Origin: Physcomitrium patens
Taxonomy: Eukaryota > Streptophyta > Bryopsida > Funariales > Funariaceae
Length of the DNA stretch: 64,000 nt
Reading direction: 5' to 3'
Assembly: GCF_000002425.4 (NCBI RefSeq)
Contig: NC_037255.1
Coordinates: forward strand, 24,889,389-24,953,388
Made by a program: the position numbers and the translations under genes. Positions 1-12,690 of this stretch are shown one piece after another. The notes below the pieces were generated by a model. It had not been told where the DNA came from. It did no database searches and saw nothing but the letters and a program-made list of their open reading frames with translations. Positions within the stretch are counted from its first letter, which is position 1, and each line of letters starts with the position of its first letter.

Positions 1-287
1 AACGGGCAAGCATAGTGTAGGGATGCAATCTCCGAAGTTTATGCTGGTCTTCACTTCAATCTTAGGTTCTCCCTGTTTTCTTTCAATTTCATCACACATC
101 ATCAAGCTAGTTGACGCGAGAGAGTTTTACACGCAGTATTTTTGCTATCTGAATTGGCGAATTGAATTCAAGGCCTAAAAGCTGAATGGTTTTAAGTTAA
201 TCTTATCCATATTTCAAAGATTAGATGATTTGATGCATATAATTGTATACGATATTAGAGTTTTAACCTGTCAGTTGTGGATGGTAG

Positions 288-3200
288 GCAAAAATGAAAG
301 CTGCACAAGAGCGGTTTTTCGTGAATTACCGTTCTGAAGAAGAAGCAGATGCAAAACGAACAAGAGAGTCGGAAGAGGGGAATGATGATACGCTCAAAGA
401 AACTCAAGTACACTGCGCACTTTGTCGAGATTCGGCAAGTGCTAGTCCATTGTGTTTCTTGGTATTTACTCAGGTATTATCAATGACCTCACGAATGCAT
501 GCTTCACTCAGATGCTGAGAGAGTGAGTTTGTGTGACTACTGCAAAGGACTTTGTTGCCAAATCATGCATTATCCTATGTTCTCCTAAAGAAATATTTGA
601 TTATTATATCGTTACGCAAACAACCGGGCGACTTCCTGTCCTACATATTTCAAATAAAAAATTATTTTGCATAAAAATATGATTTTAAAAATTTTTCAAC
701 CGAAAATTATTTATTAAATGAAATCTGAAGTATCATAATAACGTTGGTGAAGAAATCAAGTTTTAATTCATAACCGTTCAACTTTGACTATGAAACCAGA
801 ATGCATATTGCCCTTGACAATCTCTTATCTAGATTTGCTGACTTCTTGTGTCAGAAATCTAAGCTCCTTTCAATTGCGGAGAGGACTACACCATCATGGG
901 AGTGTCTTGCAGTTACGCCTCCACCTCAGGCGGAAAGAGAGGGTGAGGTTCCTGGTGGACCAGGCACCTTGAGCACTTCTGTTGGTGATGGCACATCTAG
1001 AGATTTGCAGAGCCCAGCAGAGCTATGGCATTGGATACAGGAAGCTTTGGGAGATGCTCAAACGCGGTCACGTTTTCTTGAAGGAGAGGATTTTTTGGAG
1101 CTTCTTCGTAATGGATTACCCCCACGTATGCGGAATGCAGTTCGTGCGACCCCAGCAATAACTTTAGAGGCAACTGTACCACTTGCTGGTACAGATTCCG
1201 AGGAAGTAGAATTTAGCAGTGAGATCACTGATGCAGAAATCAGCATTGAAGCTGGGACTAGTGATTCTCCAGGTCTGTAAAGTTAGGGCCATGATCTCTG
1301 TCTTGTCAATTCTTTTACGTCTCTCTTTAATACGTCTTTGTAGTATATTTTGATATTTGAGAATACTCTTAATGCAGAATGTTATTATGTTTGGCTGTTA
1401 AGAGGCAATGAGTACTCCCCTGAAACAATAAGTTTGTCTCTGCATTGCGTTTGTCTCTTTACACTCTCCGCATTGTATTACTTTTCGTGGTTGATGTTGG
1501 GTTTATAATTTCTTCGTCTACTAGACAATTTGATAGATACAAAGTTGATGAATTTCGCAGGTACCTCACCTTTGAACTGGTGGGACGTCAGTCATGGAGG
1601 GGCTGAGCTAGATGAGAGCAGTATTAACAGAGACATTGCTGCGGCAACTGTCTTAGCAGAGTATGTCACAGCTGTCTCTCGACCTCAAGAATGGGTCCGT
1701 CGAGGAACAGACTCACCTCGAGAGGTAGATGCAGATCAAGGGAGAGAAGGTGCTCTGACACTTGCGAGGAGGGTTGGCTCACGTAACGCTCCACCAATTA
1801 TCGAAGCGGCATTATACAACAGCACAGGCGTGAATGATACAGTGGGCGTCTATCTTTCTGCATGTGGACATGCCGTTCATCAAGACTGTCGAGACCGTTA
1901 CTTTTCTTCGCTGTTGCAAAGGTATGAGTCTCTGAGATTTGCAATTAAATTTGAAAACAGTCGGGTTTCTTTGCTTCGTGAGGTTCAAGCATCCTAATAT
2001 GTACCACTTTGTCTGCGTCAATATTTTGCTACGTAGTCAAACTGTTATACATGGAATGGTACCAACATGGTCAACTCCTGCGAATTTACCAATAATCTCA
2101 ATTAGCATAATTCAGTCTCCTGTTTGCTTGTGCCATAGATATCATAGCAGAGCTCTATTTGAAGGAGTACAGATTGTGGATCCTGATCTGGTATGGTCTT
2201 TTATCATATCTCGCTTTAAATGTTTCTTCAGTAGTGATTTTGGATGATCTATATCCACTTTATATCTTTACATGTGCTTTATGTGGTAAATCAAGTTTAT
2301 TCCATATCTTCTACGGACAGTTGCAGATAAAACCATGCTGAGAATGACTTAACTGGGAGGATGCTTCATATGTGTGCGCTTGTGTTATTCTTTGGTGGCA
2401 GGGAGAGTTCCTTTGCCCTGTTTGTAGGCGGCTTGCAAATGCAGTTCTCCCAGTTCTACCGGGGCATACGGGATTGAATAATCCATTCAAATCCTCAAGC
2501 ATACCACAAATTTCAGTGAGTAGCACCTCTGATGGCCCGCCTATGCTGCAGTTGGAGCATGCATTGCGTATGCTCATCAAAGCGGAAGAATTAGTTTCCA
2601 AGTCTGGTTTTCGGAAAGTGGTTGATCCACAACTCCCTGATACAGTGAAGGGAGTTTTAGAGGATCTTGCAAAGCGACTTTGGGGATTGTTTTATCCTGG
2701 AAAGGACCAGTTCAATACTGTTACGCATGGTCGAGTACATCAAAGCCTACTACTTTGGGACGTCTTGAGATACTCGCTCATGTCTGCAGAGTTGGCTGCC
2801 AGGAGTAACAAAATCTCTGAGAATTCTGCCAGTGGCTTGGTCGCCTTAGTCGATGCGGGTGATGCAACACATGGTTCCATTTTACCCCTTCTGCTTCATG
2901 CTGCCAAAGCCACACAAAGCCAGAGTCATCAGGCTGTTCTACTAAGAGCAAGAGGCATGCAGTTGTTGCGGGACTCTATCGCCAACGGCATCTCCAGGGA
3001 CTTGTTTGCGGAAAAAGCATTACATGGTATGGAATGAACACAAGAAAGACCAACTGATTTTCTGAGTTGCATGGGTATATGCTCGATCGGAACTCCCTTA
3101 CATTGTAAATTGGCTCAATGGCCTGCGATGACTTTTCCCTTTATTTTCTGGTCACCATCTTGAAGTTAATATGTTTTTAGTATATTCGTTTTCGGTGGTT

Positions 3201-5873
3201 AACAGAACGTCAAGAACTACCTGATAACTACAGAGGTCTACTGTCTTTGGTGCGCAGATTTAGGAAGTTCTGATTCTGTTCAAGGATGGTATTTGTCGTG
3301 CAGGCAATTTTTCTTCGCTTTTGCAGTATCTTGATAAGGGACACGATGCAGCAGATGTACAATTTTGGAAAAGGCTGGCGGATCCAGTGCTAGTTCACGA
3401 TCCCTTTTCATCGTTCCTGTGGCTGCTCTTTTGCCTACCATTACCATTCCCTGCGAATGGAGCCCCATTTACTGCACTTGTGCATCTTTTTTATTTGGTG
3501 TCCGTCACCCAGGTATTGCCTGCTCTTGAGAATAGTGCCTCTTCTAAGAGATATTTTGGGACACACTATTCGGCGAACTAGGTGCTAGATTATTCCCTAG
3601 AAGCTCTAATCGTTTCTTTTGGTGTTTGTGATCTGAAGTGAGACAATCGTTAGGAGTTGGTTTCTTTACTATCTGTGTCCACGTTTCAGATAGTGTTACT
3701 GTGTGAAATGCTATTCGGTGATTTCATGCTACATTACCTAACGTTTTGTGCATCAACTGTCAATATTGTATTTGGCAACAGGTTATTGCGCAAGCCGGTG
3801 CATTCTTAACTTTAGACACAGTGTTGGGGCCAACAACCATGTCGTTCGTGGCATCTATCCATGCTAGCTTGGTTGGAACATGTCTTCAACCTTCATCGTA
3901 TCACGAGAATGTATTTAATCCTGCAAGTCTACCGTTGGTTGCAATCAGGCGCTTGACGCTGCCTTTTCTTCGCAGCTGTTACTTGCTGCAGAATTTGATG
4001 GCCGGCTCATCACAAGTACTTCCTGTTGGTAGAGCTCACCAGTGGGAGCTACCTCAGGAACATAGTATTCCAGAAGGTTCTTCGTCATCTTTCACTGATT
4101 CAGGAGATTCACAGAGTCAAGTCCTGCAGGATATGGAAGAGTTGGACCAGCTGGAAAGTACCTTCTGTATTCCATATTTAACTAAAATCCTCGAAGAAGA
4201 TTTAGTTCAGAACATTGTGTTAAGGTGGTGCAGTCATGTGAAGATTGATACAGGTATGAGATACTTGCGTAGTGGTCCCCGTTTGAGGACAGCTGCCCCG
4301 TTCAGATTGATGCACCTGCCACGTCTGTTTCAGGAACTTCTGCAAAGGTATGTATCTACTTGTGTTAAGTTCAGAAATGATGTCATTAGGACATATGTTC
4401 TTGTCGGTACAATGGGTTTGAAGAAAAGAATACCATTGGTTCATTCTTGATGCTTTCGATGTACATTTTTCTATTCCTTGGTTGATGTTTGTGATGCATT
4501 TGGTTGTTGTTCCTTGCAAATTCTTGAAAGGGTGAAGCTCATGCAAACAAGTGACTGAGGTTTGTTTCAAAGCTGAATAAATCTCTCGTGCAGATATGTT
4601 AAAGAACGGTGTCCTCGGTGCAAGACAGTCCCTGATAGGCCTGCTTTATGCCTTTTGTGTGGAGACCTCTGTTGTGCAGTCGGTCCACGGCCTTGTTGCA
4701 GGTCTTTCCTTCCCACGTTTTACTAAAACGTTCATTCGCTAGTCAACTAGGGGTTTGCGGAGCAAAGCTTGTAAGATCTGAATCAGTTTCGGGACGGACG
4801 AGTGCATCAGAATCAAATTAGATCCGCTCAGCACTGGCTACTGAGAAATGAGATTTTACCATCATCCTTCAACTTGTGATAATTCGCTGCTTGGTATTTC
4901 TATCATGAAAAGTCTTGTAAGGAAGTCATTTGATGCGTTTCTGTGTGTAACAGCGTGAATCGGCAAGGAGAGTGCTACAGGCACGCCATGGTTTGTGGAG
5001 CAGGCATAGGCGTATTTTTGATGTTGCGGGTAAGTTCTTTTGTAAGTTGTACTTAAAAAAGCTGCTGCACTACATAACCTTGGGCAGCGAGAAGGAGCCA
5101 GAATATATATCATCCTATTTTTATCTAATACTATGGAGTCTAGTTTGTTAGATGCATGTAGTTGATTGTTCACTCATTACCAAGTGAACCATTTGTGCCA
5201 TCTTGTAGCCATTCTTGGTACCGCATAACATGTATAGAAACGGTACTTAAGGCGCAGTAAAGGTGACAGACAACTGAAAGTTTAGATTCTCTTTCAGAGG
5301 ACTAATATTCTTTTGCAACGGTGCGAGCGGCAAGCTATGTGGCCATCACCATATCTTGATGCTTTCGGAGAAGAGGTATGATATACGGTTGTCTTGCAAA
5401 CAATCCTTATTTATCTTGTCTAGCATATGGGTAATTTCGATTCATGATATATCGGCCAAATGTATTCGCTTGTATACTTTGAAGTCTAAACATTTTAGTT
5501 TTTTTATCAAATTTGCTGCAGGACATTGAGTTGCGGAGAGGGAGACCTTTATATTTGAGTGAAGAAAGATATTCTGCTCTTACTGCTATGGTATGCTGGA
5601 GACGAAATTGAAGTGTCTTAAAGGAGATGCAATAACTAAATTTCTTCTGTGTGCATAAGTTTGAGTACCACCAATAACCTAGAAATCGAACACCTTCAAC
5701 CACTGCATATAAGATGTAGCGATTTCACCCTTCTTCTGCTTCTCTTGTTGGTTGACTAGCTGCCTCTGTTACAATAGAGCCTCACTGATTTGGATGATTT
5801 GCAGGTGGCAGCTCATGGACTTGATTACAGCTCTCCAGTGTTATCACACACCACACGCGATACTGTATTTTGA
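288..5873 (+). CDS. PRT6: PRT6-like E3 ubiquitin ligase (UBR family), C-terminal 934 residues, 5' partial
   Basis: This is the 3' part of a plant UBR-family N-recognin, the E3 ligase that recognises basic N-terminal residues and sends proteins to the proteasome. Exons: 288-473, 855-1272, 1561-1921, 2151-2190, 2402-3026, 3304-3512, 3782-4347, 4594-4701, 4954-5029, 5298-5375, 5522-5590, 5805-5873. All junctions are GT-AG and the phases agree throughout, ending at TGA. In the visible protein, CALC (residues 43-46), CGHAVHQDC (303-311) and CPVC (340-343) form the split RING-H2, with the long insert usual in this family. A second Cys-rich cluster (CPRC near 808-811, CLLCG, PCC) and the segment with GEE, RPLYLSEERYSAL near the end match the C-terminal autoinhibitory region. 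The UBR box lies upstream of the window. Bases 1-287 are mainly intron; a few bases at the very start may be exon. The acceptor of the 3304 exon was chosen by phase over a nearer AG at 3326. The gene assignment rests on remembered family motifs. Confidence 0.94.
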
Positions 5874-6350
5874 TTTCTACTTGAGGTCCTTTAATACTGT
5901 ATATGCTTCACTTTGCTGACCATTTAGGAAAGGTATAGTGCTCAAGGTTCTTCGGCCTCTCTAAATCTTTTGATTATCGACGTGGTTGAGTATTTTTTTT
6001 CTCATCTGCTGATATTTTGGTGCTTCTCTTTATGTTTACATGATTCGTTACTCTTTGGTGGTGTTTCTGTGCTTGCTGATCTATGAATGCTCTCCAGTTT
6101 CCCAATAAAAATGTCCACTTGGTGCTTCTGAAGCAGTAATGGTTTTTCGTTTATGATGAATGTGATCGTGATGCTTTCTATGGAATGTCTAAAGTCAATT
6201 CTATGATATTTATTCGCATTTCTAACCAGTTCTTTAATTCCTGTTGCAGCTCTCTATTTGTTCAACCAGAATGGAGGTAATCAGTGACATAGAGCTATTG
6301 CTGGGTGTGCTTGAATAGAATCTCTAGTCTACATGAGCTTTATGAGCTTT
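5874..6350 (+). other. PRT6 3' untranslated region and downstream flank
   Basis: The sequence after the stop keeps gene-like base composition until about 6,350, where it turns strongly AT-rich. An AATAAA at 6,104-6,109 is a possible polyadenylation signal. A stretch at 6,248-6,280 looks like a small exon with AG and GT edges, so the 3' UTR may be spliced. The end of the transcript is a guess. Confidence 0.5.
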
Positions 6351-7484
6351 ATGGACAAGATTAAAGACATGGAAGTTGCATTGCCGTTGTTTTACAAATG
6401 CAACAGAGAATCTGCGTTTAAGCAACACGGAACAAAGATTCGAACATGTATTGATCAAACAGTCTATGAATTCTACAACGTACTAGCAATTTACGTCTTG
6501 TGAAAATCCCAACTCATAACTGACGAAATCCAAAATTCATGCAATTTTAAGTTCCACCTGTTGTATGATTCTTGCACAGTTGTCATAATTTTACATCAAT
6601 TTATTTTATTATCTGAATCAGCATAATATTCAAACTAATCATTTTAAGGATGGTTAGTATTGTATTTGTAAGATTTCAAATGCAGACCAGAGAATTAGAA
6701 CATCACATGAACATTTATCACATCATCTTAGATACTTTATTATTCAATGAATAGTAAAAAAATTAGAATAGAAATTGTGAGTTGCTAATATGGATACCAT
6801 TTAATAACTAGGGTTTCAAGTTTAGCCTTTAGAAGAATTAAAATTGTGCAAAAGGTATAATTAATTTTATGAAATTATCTACATTTATTGTACAAATACA
6901 TTACTAAACATGTAATATAATTAAAAAGAATTTACATGTCTATTCATATGTTTAGTTTCAATCCTTATTAATGATTCAAAAAATAGGGGAATATTAATTA
7001 GAACCAAGTTTTTATTAAATCAATCCACCCATCTTAATCAATGTCCTAATAATAATTATAAAAAAATGACATTTAGATTTGTTTTTCTATTGTTAGATCT
7101 ATAACCAATAAAAAATATCACATTCATCATGATTACTATATTCTTTGTCAAGCATGGAACTATTAAATGAAAACATGGATTTATTTAACAATCTTCTATT
7201 GTAAAATTTATATAAATATTATTTTCATAAGTAATATTTAAGTGGATTGATCTTTAAAAGCTTAATACGTGTTGCAAATAATAGTTTAGGTAATTAAGTT
7301 TTGTTTACAAGTTTAGATATTTATTATTTATAAATTCAAAATTTATTAATTTTTTAATTTGTTATTTGTACTCTCAAGGTAACAAGCAAGCACAAGACAA
7401 AATTTTGTAAAGTTTAGAATTAATAACAAGTATAATAATTCATTGATGATTTTTTTTTAATATACATACTTTGAAAGTACATAG
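6351..7484. other. AT-rich DNA without a recognised feature
   Basis: There is no reading frame of note and no similarity to the LTR families found further on that I could see by eye. The composition resembles the decayed retroelement block, so this may be retroelement DNA too old to recognise. Confidence 0.5.
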
Positions 7485-9464
7485 CCTATCATGAATATAT
7501 ATATTTATTCTAATAACTACCTCTATTATTAAATAGAAGTAGATAAAATAGATTAATTTTGTATTATCTTTTAAAAAAGCTTCCTAAAAGCTTCACAAAC
7601 GTGTTTTTAGGAAGCTTTTCTAAAAGATTTCTAGGAAGCTTCTAAAGAGCTTTTTTAAAAAGCTTTTTAAACATAACATTACACATGTTTGTAGTTGATT
7701 GATAAGATAAAAACTTGGTCAAGAAATTAAATATGTATCACAAGTGTTGATAGCTTGTGGAACAAGCTAACTATGTGATGCACATATAGAAAACTTGTTT
7801 TTAAAGTTAAGATATATGTCTTACAAATTCAACATGTTGTCATGATATAACATGAATAATGAATGAAAGACAGAGGAAAACATTCCATTATAAGAAATCT
7901 TATCTTAAAATATTATAACAAATATCTTTGAAAATAGGTAATAGTCAAAAAGATAGCAAAACTAAGATTACAATTACTGCCTTTTTACAAAATAGGCTTC
8001 TATTTACTTTGTAGGACCATAAATAAGACAAAATCAAGTAGATTGGAAAATAAAATAATATAGGTATGTATAGAAAAAATTTAAGAGTATATTTTAGCAA
8101 AAATCAGCTCAAGAAGCCAAGAATTGATACCAGTTGTCAACTTGGGTCAAATTAGACTCAAAACCATGCATCTATGATGACTTTTGGATTCTTTGGTAGA
8201 TTGGAGAGTGGAATTTGATAGCAAACTTGATAGAATTTCTATGACCATTGGTTTTTTATAATTTGGATTTGTAATAACTTTGTAAGAGCTTTACAAAATC
8301 AAAGTTGTTTTGGATGACTTGCATTATTGTGAAATAAAATAAGATTATTATTTTGGACAATTTTGGAAGTTTTGTAGCAAATCTATAGGTGCAATTTTGT
8401 AGATTGGTGGATATAATTGTACTTGATGTGTGTTGTGAATTTAAGATCAATCAAATAGTTAAATCAAAGTGCGTGATTTTTTTTATGGATTAAGGTCTTA
8501 GAAATTGGAATTTGAAGGTTAGTGAATATTTTTGAGATCTTTAACAATCTGTTAATTGTATTGGATTGAGAGATATATAAATTTTTAAGCAAGATCAATA
8601 GTTTAATAAATAGATATTGGAATTCTAATCTACCTTAGCATTGGTTTGAGTTGATTAGGTTTTAGTTAGGATTTGCTTTAAGATTTAGGATTTGTCTAAA
8701 ATTTGGCTTAAGATTTAGGATTTGTTAGAATTTAATTTAAGGTTTAGGATTTAGGATTTAAGGTTTGTCTAGGATTTTGTTTAAGATTTAATTAGGATTT
8801 GATTTAGGATTTAGGATTTAAGGTTTGTCTAGGATTTTGTTTAAGATTTAGTTAGGATTTGATTTAGGATTTAGTTAAGGTCCATTAGGATTTCAATTAG
8901 AATTAAAACAAAATTTGGTTAAAATTTATTTAAGATTAATTTAAGATTTTTTTAATATTTCTTTAGAATTTTTTCATGTTTTTTTGTAATTTCTTTAAGA
9001 TTTCTTTTGGATTTGATTAAATCTTTATTAGCATTATTAAGATTTATTTGGAATTTTTTTAAGATTCTATTATAATTATTAGGATCTTGTTTTGCAATTC
9101 TCTTTCTATCTTCTACAGCTAGGTACTTGGTGCATTTTCAAGTAAGACTTCACATAATACGACAATGTATTGAAGGTCTTATTGAACATTGCAACATAAC
9201 TCTTCATTAGATAGGATATATAAAGATAAGAGTGAAGCCTTCTTGAGTCTTGTTAATTTCTTTCTAAACTTTAATCTTATTTCAAAACTTTCTAGTCTTC
9301 TTGTCTTTAGAAATAGCCATTCTAGTTTAATGTTATATCATCTTTGAGTGATTTTAGTCTTTTTGAGTGATACAAGAGTATATTAATCTTTTATTCTTTT
9401 AAGATTTATATCTTTAATAGTTTCACAAGAATGCTAACTTATTATTCTTATATTTTTTTAGAAA
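7485..9464 (+). mobile_element. Gypsy family A LTR (subtype X), split by a family C LTR
   Basis: The left part (7,485-7,834) and right part (9,165-9,464) match successive parts of the family A LTR seen at 41,630, 47,577 and 34,066. Shared blocks include the aagcttcctaaaagcttc stretch and the gtagcttgtggaacaagct stretch. The right part has the X-type tail (tcatctttgagtgatt, then a run ending near tttttttagaaataaa). No internal region follows before the next LTR begins at about 9,465, so this is a solo or truncated copy. It is an old, broken fossil. Confidence 0.6.
7835..9164 (+). mobile_element. Family C LTR, copy 1, nested in a family A LTR
   Basis: This 1.33-kb block splits the family A LTR in two. 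It begins TGTTGT and ends CGACA. It shares its order of segments with copies at 10,480, 19,847 and 48,309: a block near gcctttttacaaaataggc, a block near gattggagagtggaatttg, then an array of degenerate taggatttgattt units (8,640-8,880), then an end block with agtaagacttcacataata. There is no internal region, so I read it as a solo LTR. The flanking duplication is not clear. Confidence 0.6.
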
Positions 9465-9699
9465 TAAATGTCACAAATATTTATTTATTATAATTATAAT
9501 TTAAATAATATGAATAAGTAGGAATATGTAAAAATAGATTAATTTTGTAATATCTTCTAGAAAATATTTCTAAAAGCTTTATAGATGTTGTTTTGACTTT
9601 TTATATATTTCTAGTTGATTCATAGGTTAGAAACTTGATCAACGAGTTAATCACATACCACATATGTTAGTAGCTTGTATAACAAACTAATTAAATGGC

Positions 9700-10479
9700 A
9701 CTATCAAGAGGGCAAGCCTCCTCAAGAGAATATAGGGTCCTTAATCACAAGTAGATTACAAGAAGGTATAATGTTGTCCCAAATGTAATCAAATATAAAG
9801 AACAGCCTAAAAGTTAGGTAAAATTTATAGATTAATTTCTTTCTTGTAGTAAGATGCAGATAATCTCTAACTCTAATTTCAAATCCAAACCTCTTTTTAC
9901 TAAAATATTTATAATTCACTTATTACTAAGTCAATCTAAGCAAATTTTAGCTCATTGAAAATAAAAATAAAAAAAGAAGAAAAAATCCAATAAATGGCAT
10001 AGAAAATTCCAAACCAAACTTAAAATTTGCTATCCAAAAATTCTAGTAACCTTCCTCCTAAAAATATGCTTGAATCTCCTTCATAGGTCCATTTTATATA
10101 TGCTAAGGCTTGTTGGACAGCTCATAATCAGATCTAGCTTATCTTAAAATATCAATACAAAAAGATAAAAATGCAAGTAGTGGAGTAGAAAAATCTGAAC
10201 TAGTATTGAGTCTCCCCTTCCAAAAACTCTAGCAACCCTCTTCCTACAAATTTGCTTTGATCTCCCTCTCAAAAATCCCATTTCTTGAATGCTATAGCTT
10301 TTTGAAAAGCTCACAACTTGATCTGGCTTTCTTCTAAATCTCAACACAAATTGATAAAATTGCAAGTAGCATAGAAAATTCCAAACCAGTGTTGAATCTC
10401 TTCTCTCCAAAATTCCAGCAATCCCCCCTCTCCATAAATTTACTTAGATCTCCCTTATATATTTTTAAGATTTTTAAAA
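9700..10479. repeat. Insert with a 186-bp tandem repeat, about 2.5 units
   Basis: From 10,001 the same block recurs at 10,187 and 10,373, exactly 186 bases apart; the third unit is cut off near 10,460. Shared words are agaaaattccaaacca, ttctagtaacc/ctctagcaacc, and ttgataaaattgcaagtag at the unit end. The strand shown is C-rich compared with its surroundings. Since 186 is a multiple of three, the minus strand stays open over 10,144-10,410 and gives a repeating, hydrophobic peptide that I do not recognise and do not call a gene. Bases 9,700-10,000 are unidentified and share the insert. Confidence 0.6.
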
Positions 10480-11844
10480 ATATAGATAATAGTCAAAAAG
10501 ATTGTAAAACAAAAGGGTGCTAATGCTGCATTTTTACAAAATAGGCTTTTATTTATTTTGTAGGACCATAAATAATTCAAAAAAATATAGATTAAAAAAT
10601 TAAATAATATAATCATGTATAAGAGGAAATTAAGAGTATATTTTAGCAAAATTTATCTCAAAAAATTAAGAATTGATATGTGAAGAAGATTGGTTGTCAA
10701 TCAAAGTTGAATTCAGATTCCAAGGTACAAAACCATGCACCTATAGTGACTTTGGAGTTCTTTGATAGATTGAAGTATAGGATTTAAGAGAAAACTTATA
10801 AATAGAATTTAAAGTATTTTTTTATTTGAATTTATTTAATATTTAATTTTGGAAGGATTTTCAAAATTAATGATGTTCTTGGTTGGTTTAGATTTTAAGA
10901 AATAAAACTATGTTTATATATTTGAGGGTTTCTTGAGTTTTGTGGTATACATATAGATAAATTTTGCATAGAATTTTGTGCTAGTTATGAATGTATATGA
11001 AAATTTTGAGATCAATCAAACAATTAGAACAAAGTGTCTGAAAGTTTTTGTGGATTAAGGTCTCCAAACTTGGAATTTAAGGATTAGTGAATATTTTTAA
11101 GATCTTTGGCACTCTATTGTTTGAATTGAATTAATTTTTTTAATAAAAATTAGACTTAATTTATAATAGTTTAAATGAATTTTGAAAGAAATTCAACTTT
11201 TGAAAAAAGAGATATTGGTACTAGAAATTCAATATTTAGATTGGAATAGGAGGCTAGCTAATATCCAAGCAGATTTTAGGACTTTTCTTCCATTTGGTAA
11301 GTGCAATTATCTTCAAATTTGTTGTACTTTTTTTCAACTAAGAGATTGAAAGGTATGTAAATTTTAAAGTAATATCAATAGTTTAAACAATAAATATTGG
11401 AATTCTAATCTACCTTAGAATTAATTTAAGTTGATTAGGTTTTGATTAGGATTTGATTTAGAGTTTAGTATTTAGTTAAGATTTGACATAAGATTTAGTG
11501 AAGATCTATTAAGATTTTAATTAGGATTAAAATATGATTTAATTAGGATTTATTTAAGATTTATTTAAGATTTCTTTAGTATTTTTTTAGGATTTCTTAA
11601 ATATTTTTTTTTTGAATTTCTTTAGAATTTCTTTAATGTCTACTTATTATTTCTTTATGATTTTTTTGTGATTTCTTTAAGATTTCTTTTGATTTTGAAT
11701 AAAACTTAATTAGCATTATTAAGGTTTAATTAGAGTTTATTTAGGATTCTATTAAAGTTATTAGGATTTTGTTGCAATTTTTCTTCTATTTTTTTCAATC
11801 AATTCTTTAGTGCATTCTTAAGCAAGACTTCATATAATATGACA
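10480..11844 (+). mobile_element. Family C LTR, copy 2, 5'-truncated
   Basis: It matches copy 1 from the agtcaaaaagatt block onward, including the tacaaaataggc block, the taggatttgattt array (11,420-11,520) and the end block agcaagacttcatataata. Roughly the first 100 bases of the family are absent and are replaced by the 186-bp repeat region. The family A LTR sequence resumes right after it (acatagctg). It is a broken fossil. Confidence 0.55.
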
Positions 11845-12690
11845 ACATAGCTGTTAAGTAGATAGAAAAATCAGAGGTAAGAGTAAAGCCTTCTTCACTC
11901 TTATCAATTCCTTTCTTACTTCTAGTTTAATTTTAAGAAGTCTCTAGTTTTCTTATCTTTTAAGAATAGCCATTCCAATTTCTTTTTTATATACATACTT
12001 TCTTATATTTATTTTTTCATATTTCTTTGAAAAAGTCTTAATTTTTTATTTATTTTTTTCAAGCTTTTTTCCTTGAAAAATTAACAAGACTAGACTTATA
12101 ATATCAAATCTTTGTATTTTCTTGATTAAGAGTGGATTATTTCTTTCTTTTGATAAGACATAATTGTATTAGAAGTTTTGGATTACCTTCTTCTAAATTA
12201 ATATTATTTTTAGTATTTTTTTTTTATTTTCAAGTTCTTTTTTTTACTTGTCTTAAGTAATATTAAATATTTCTTCTAAGTATTATTATATTAAAACTTG
12301 TTAAAATAAAGAGTGTAATAGAACAAATGCAATAAAAATTGAGGGAATTAATGCTTGGAATATGTCAATTGAATTTACCACCACAAGAAAGAATAAGAAT
12401 GATAGAAAGTGGAGATATAAAGATGATTGGAGGTGCTTCAAAATCTATATCAAATCATGTTCTTTTTTTATGGTAGAACACCATTTAAATGCTAGAAAAT
12501 AAAGAATTGCGTTATTTCAAAAGTTTAATGGTACAAGATCTAAGTTTTGAGGATTCATCAATCAATTACAATTAAAAATTAAACTTCAACTTTAATACTA
12601 TTCAACTCTAGGATCAAAAGTCAGGTTTTTGAAACACTACGTTTTGATTATGTATTATCATGGATTTTATTTTATATTGAATAATATGAT

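Larger units (their letters stand above)
9465..12690 (+). mobile_element. Truncated Gypsy family A element: LTR, primer-binding site and start of gag
   Basis: The LTR starts near 9,465, is split by an insert (about 9,700-11,844), and ends near 12,078 with the Y-type tail. A primer-binding-site-like motif of the initiator-Met type lies at 12,099-12,110, about 20 bases past the LTR end, as in the minus-strand element at 34,034. The leader and N-terminal gag remnant (12,300-12,690) resemble the same part of the element at 27,724-34,640. The copy stops where another family A LTR fragment begins. It is broken and old. Confidence 0.55.

Noticed and set aside
1-287. An extra PRT6 exon at the left edge
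   Set aside because: The first dozen bases could be an exon end, but the donor is weak and the frame cannot be fixed without upstream sequence.
10144-10410. An 88-residue minus-strand frame in the 186-bp repeat
   Set aside because: It follows from a repeat period divisible by three; the peptide is repetitive and hydrophobic with no known match that I can name.
9995-10460. CRISPR-like array of evenly spaced repeats
   Set aside because: The whole 186-base unit is repeated, with no short conserved repeat between unique spacers, and the setting is a plant nuclear retroelement nest.
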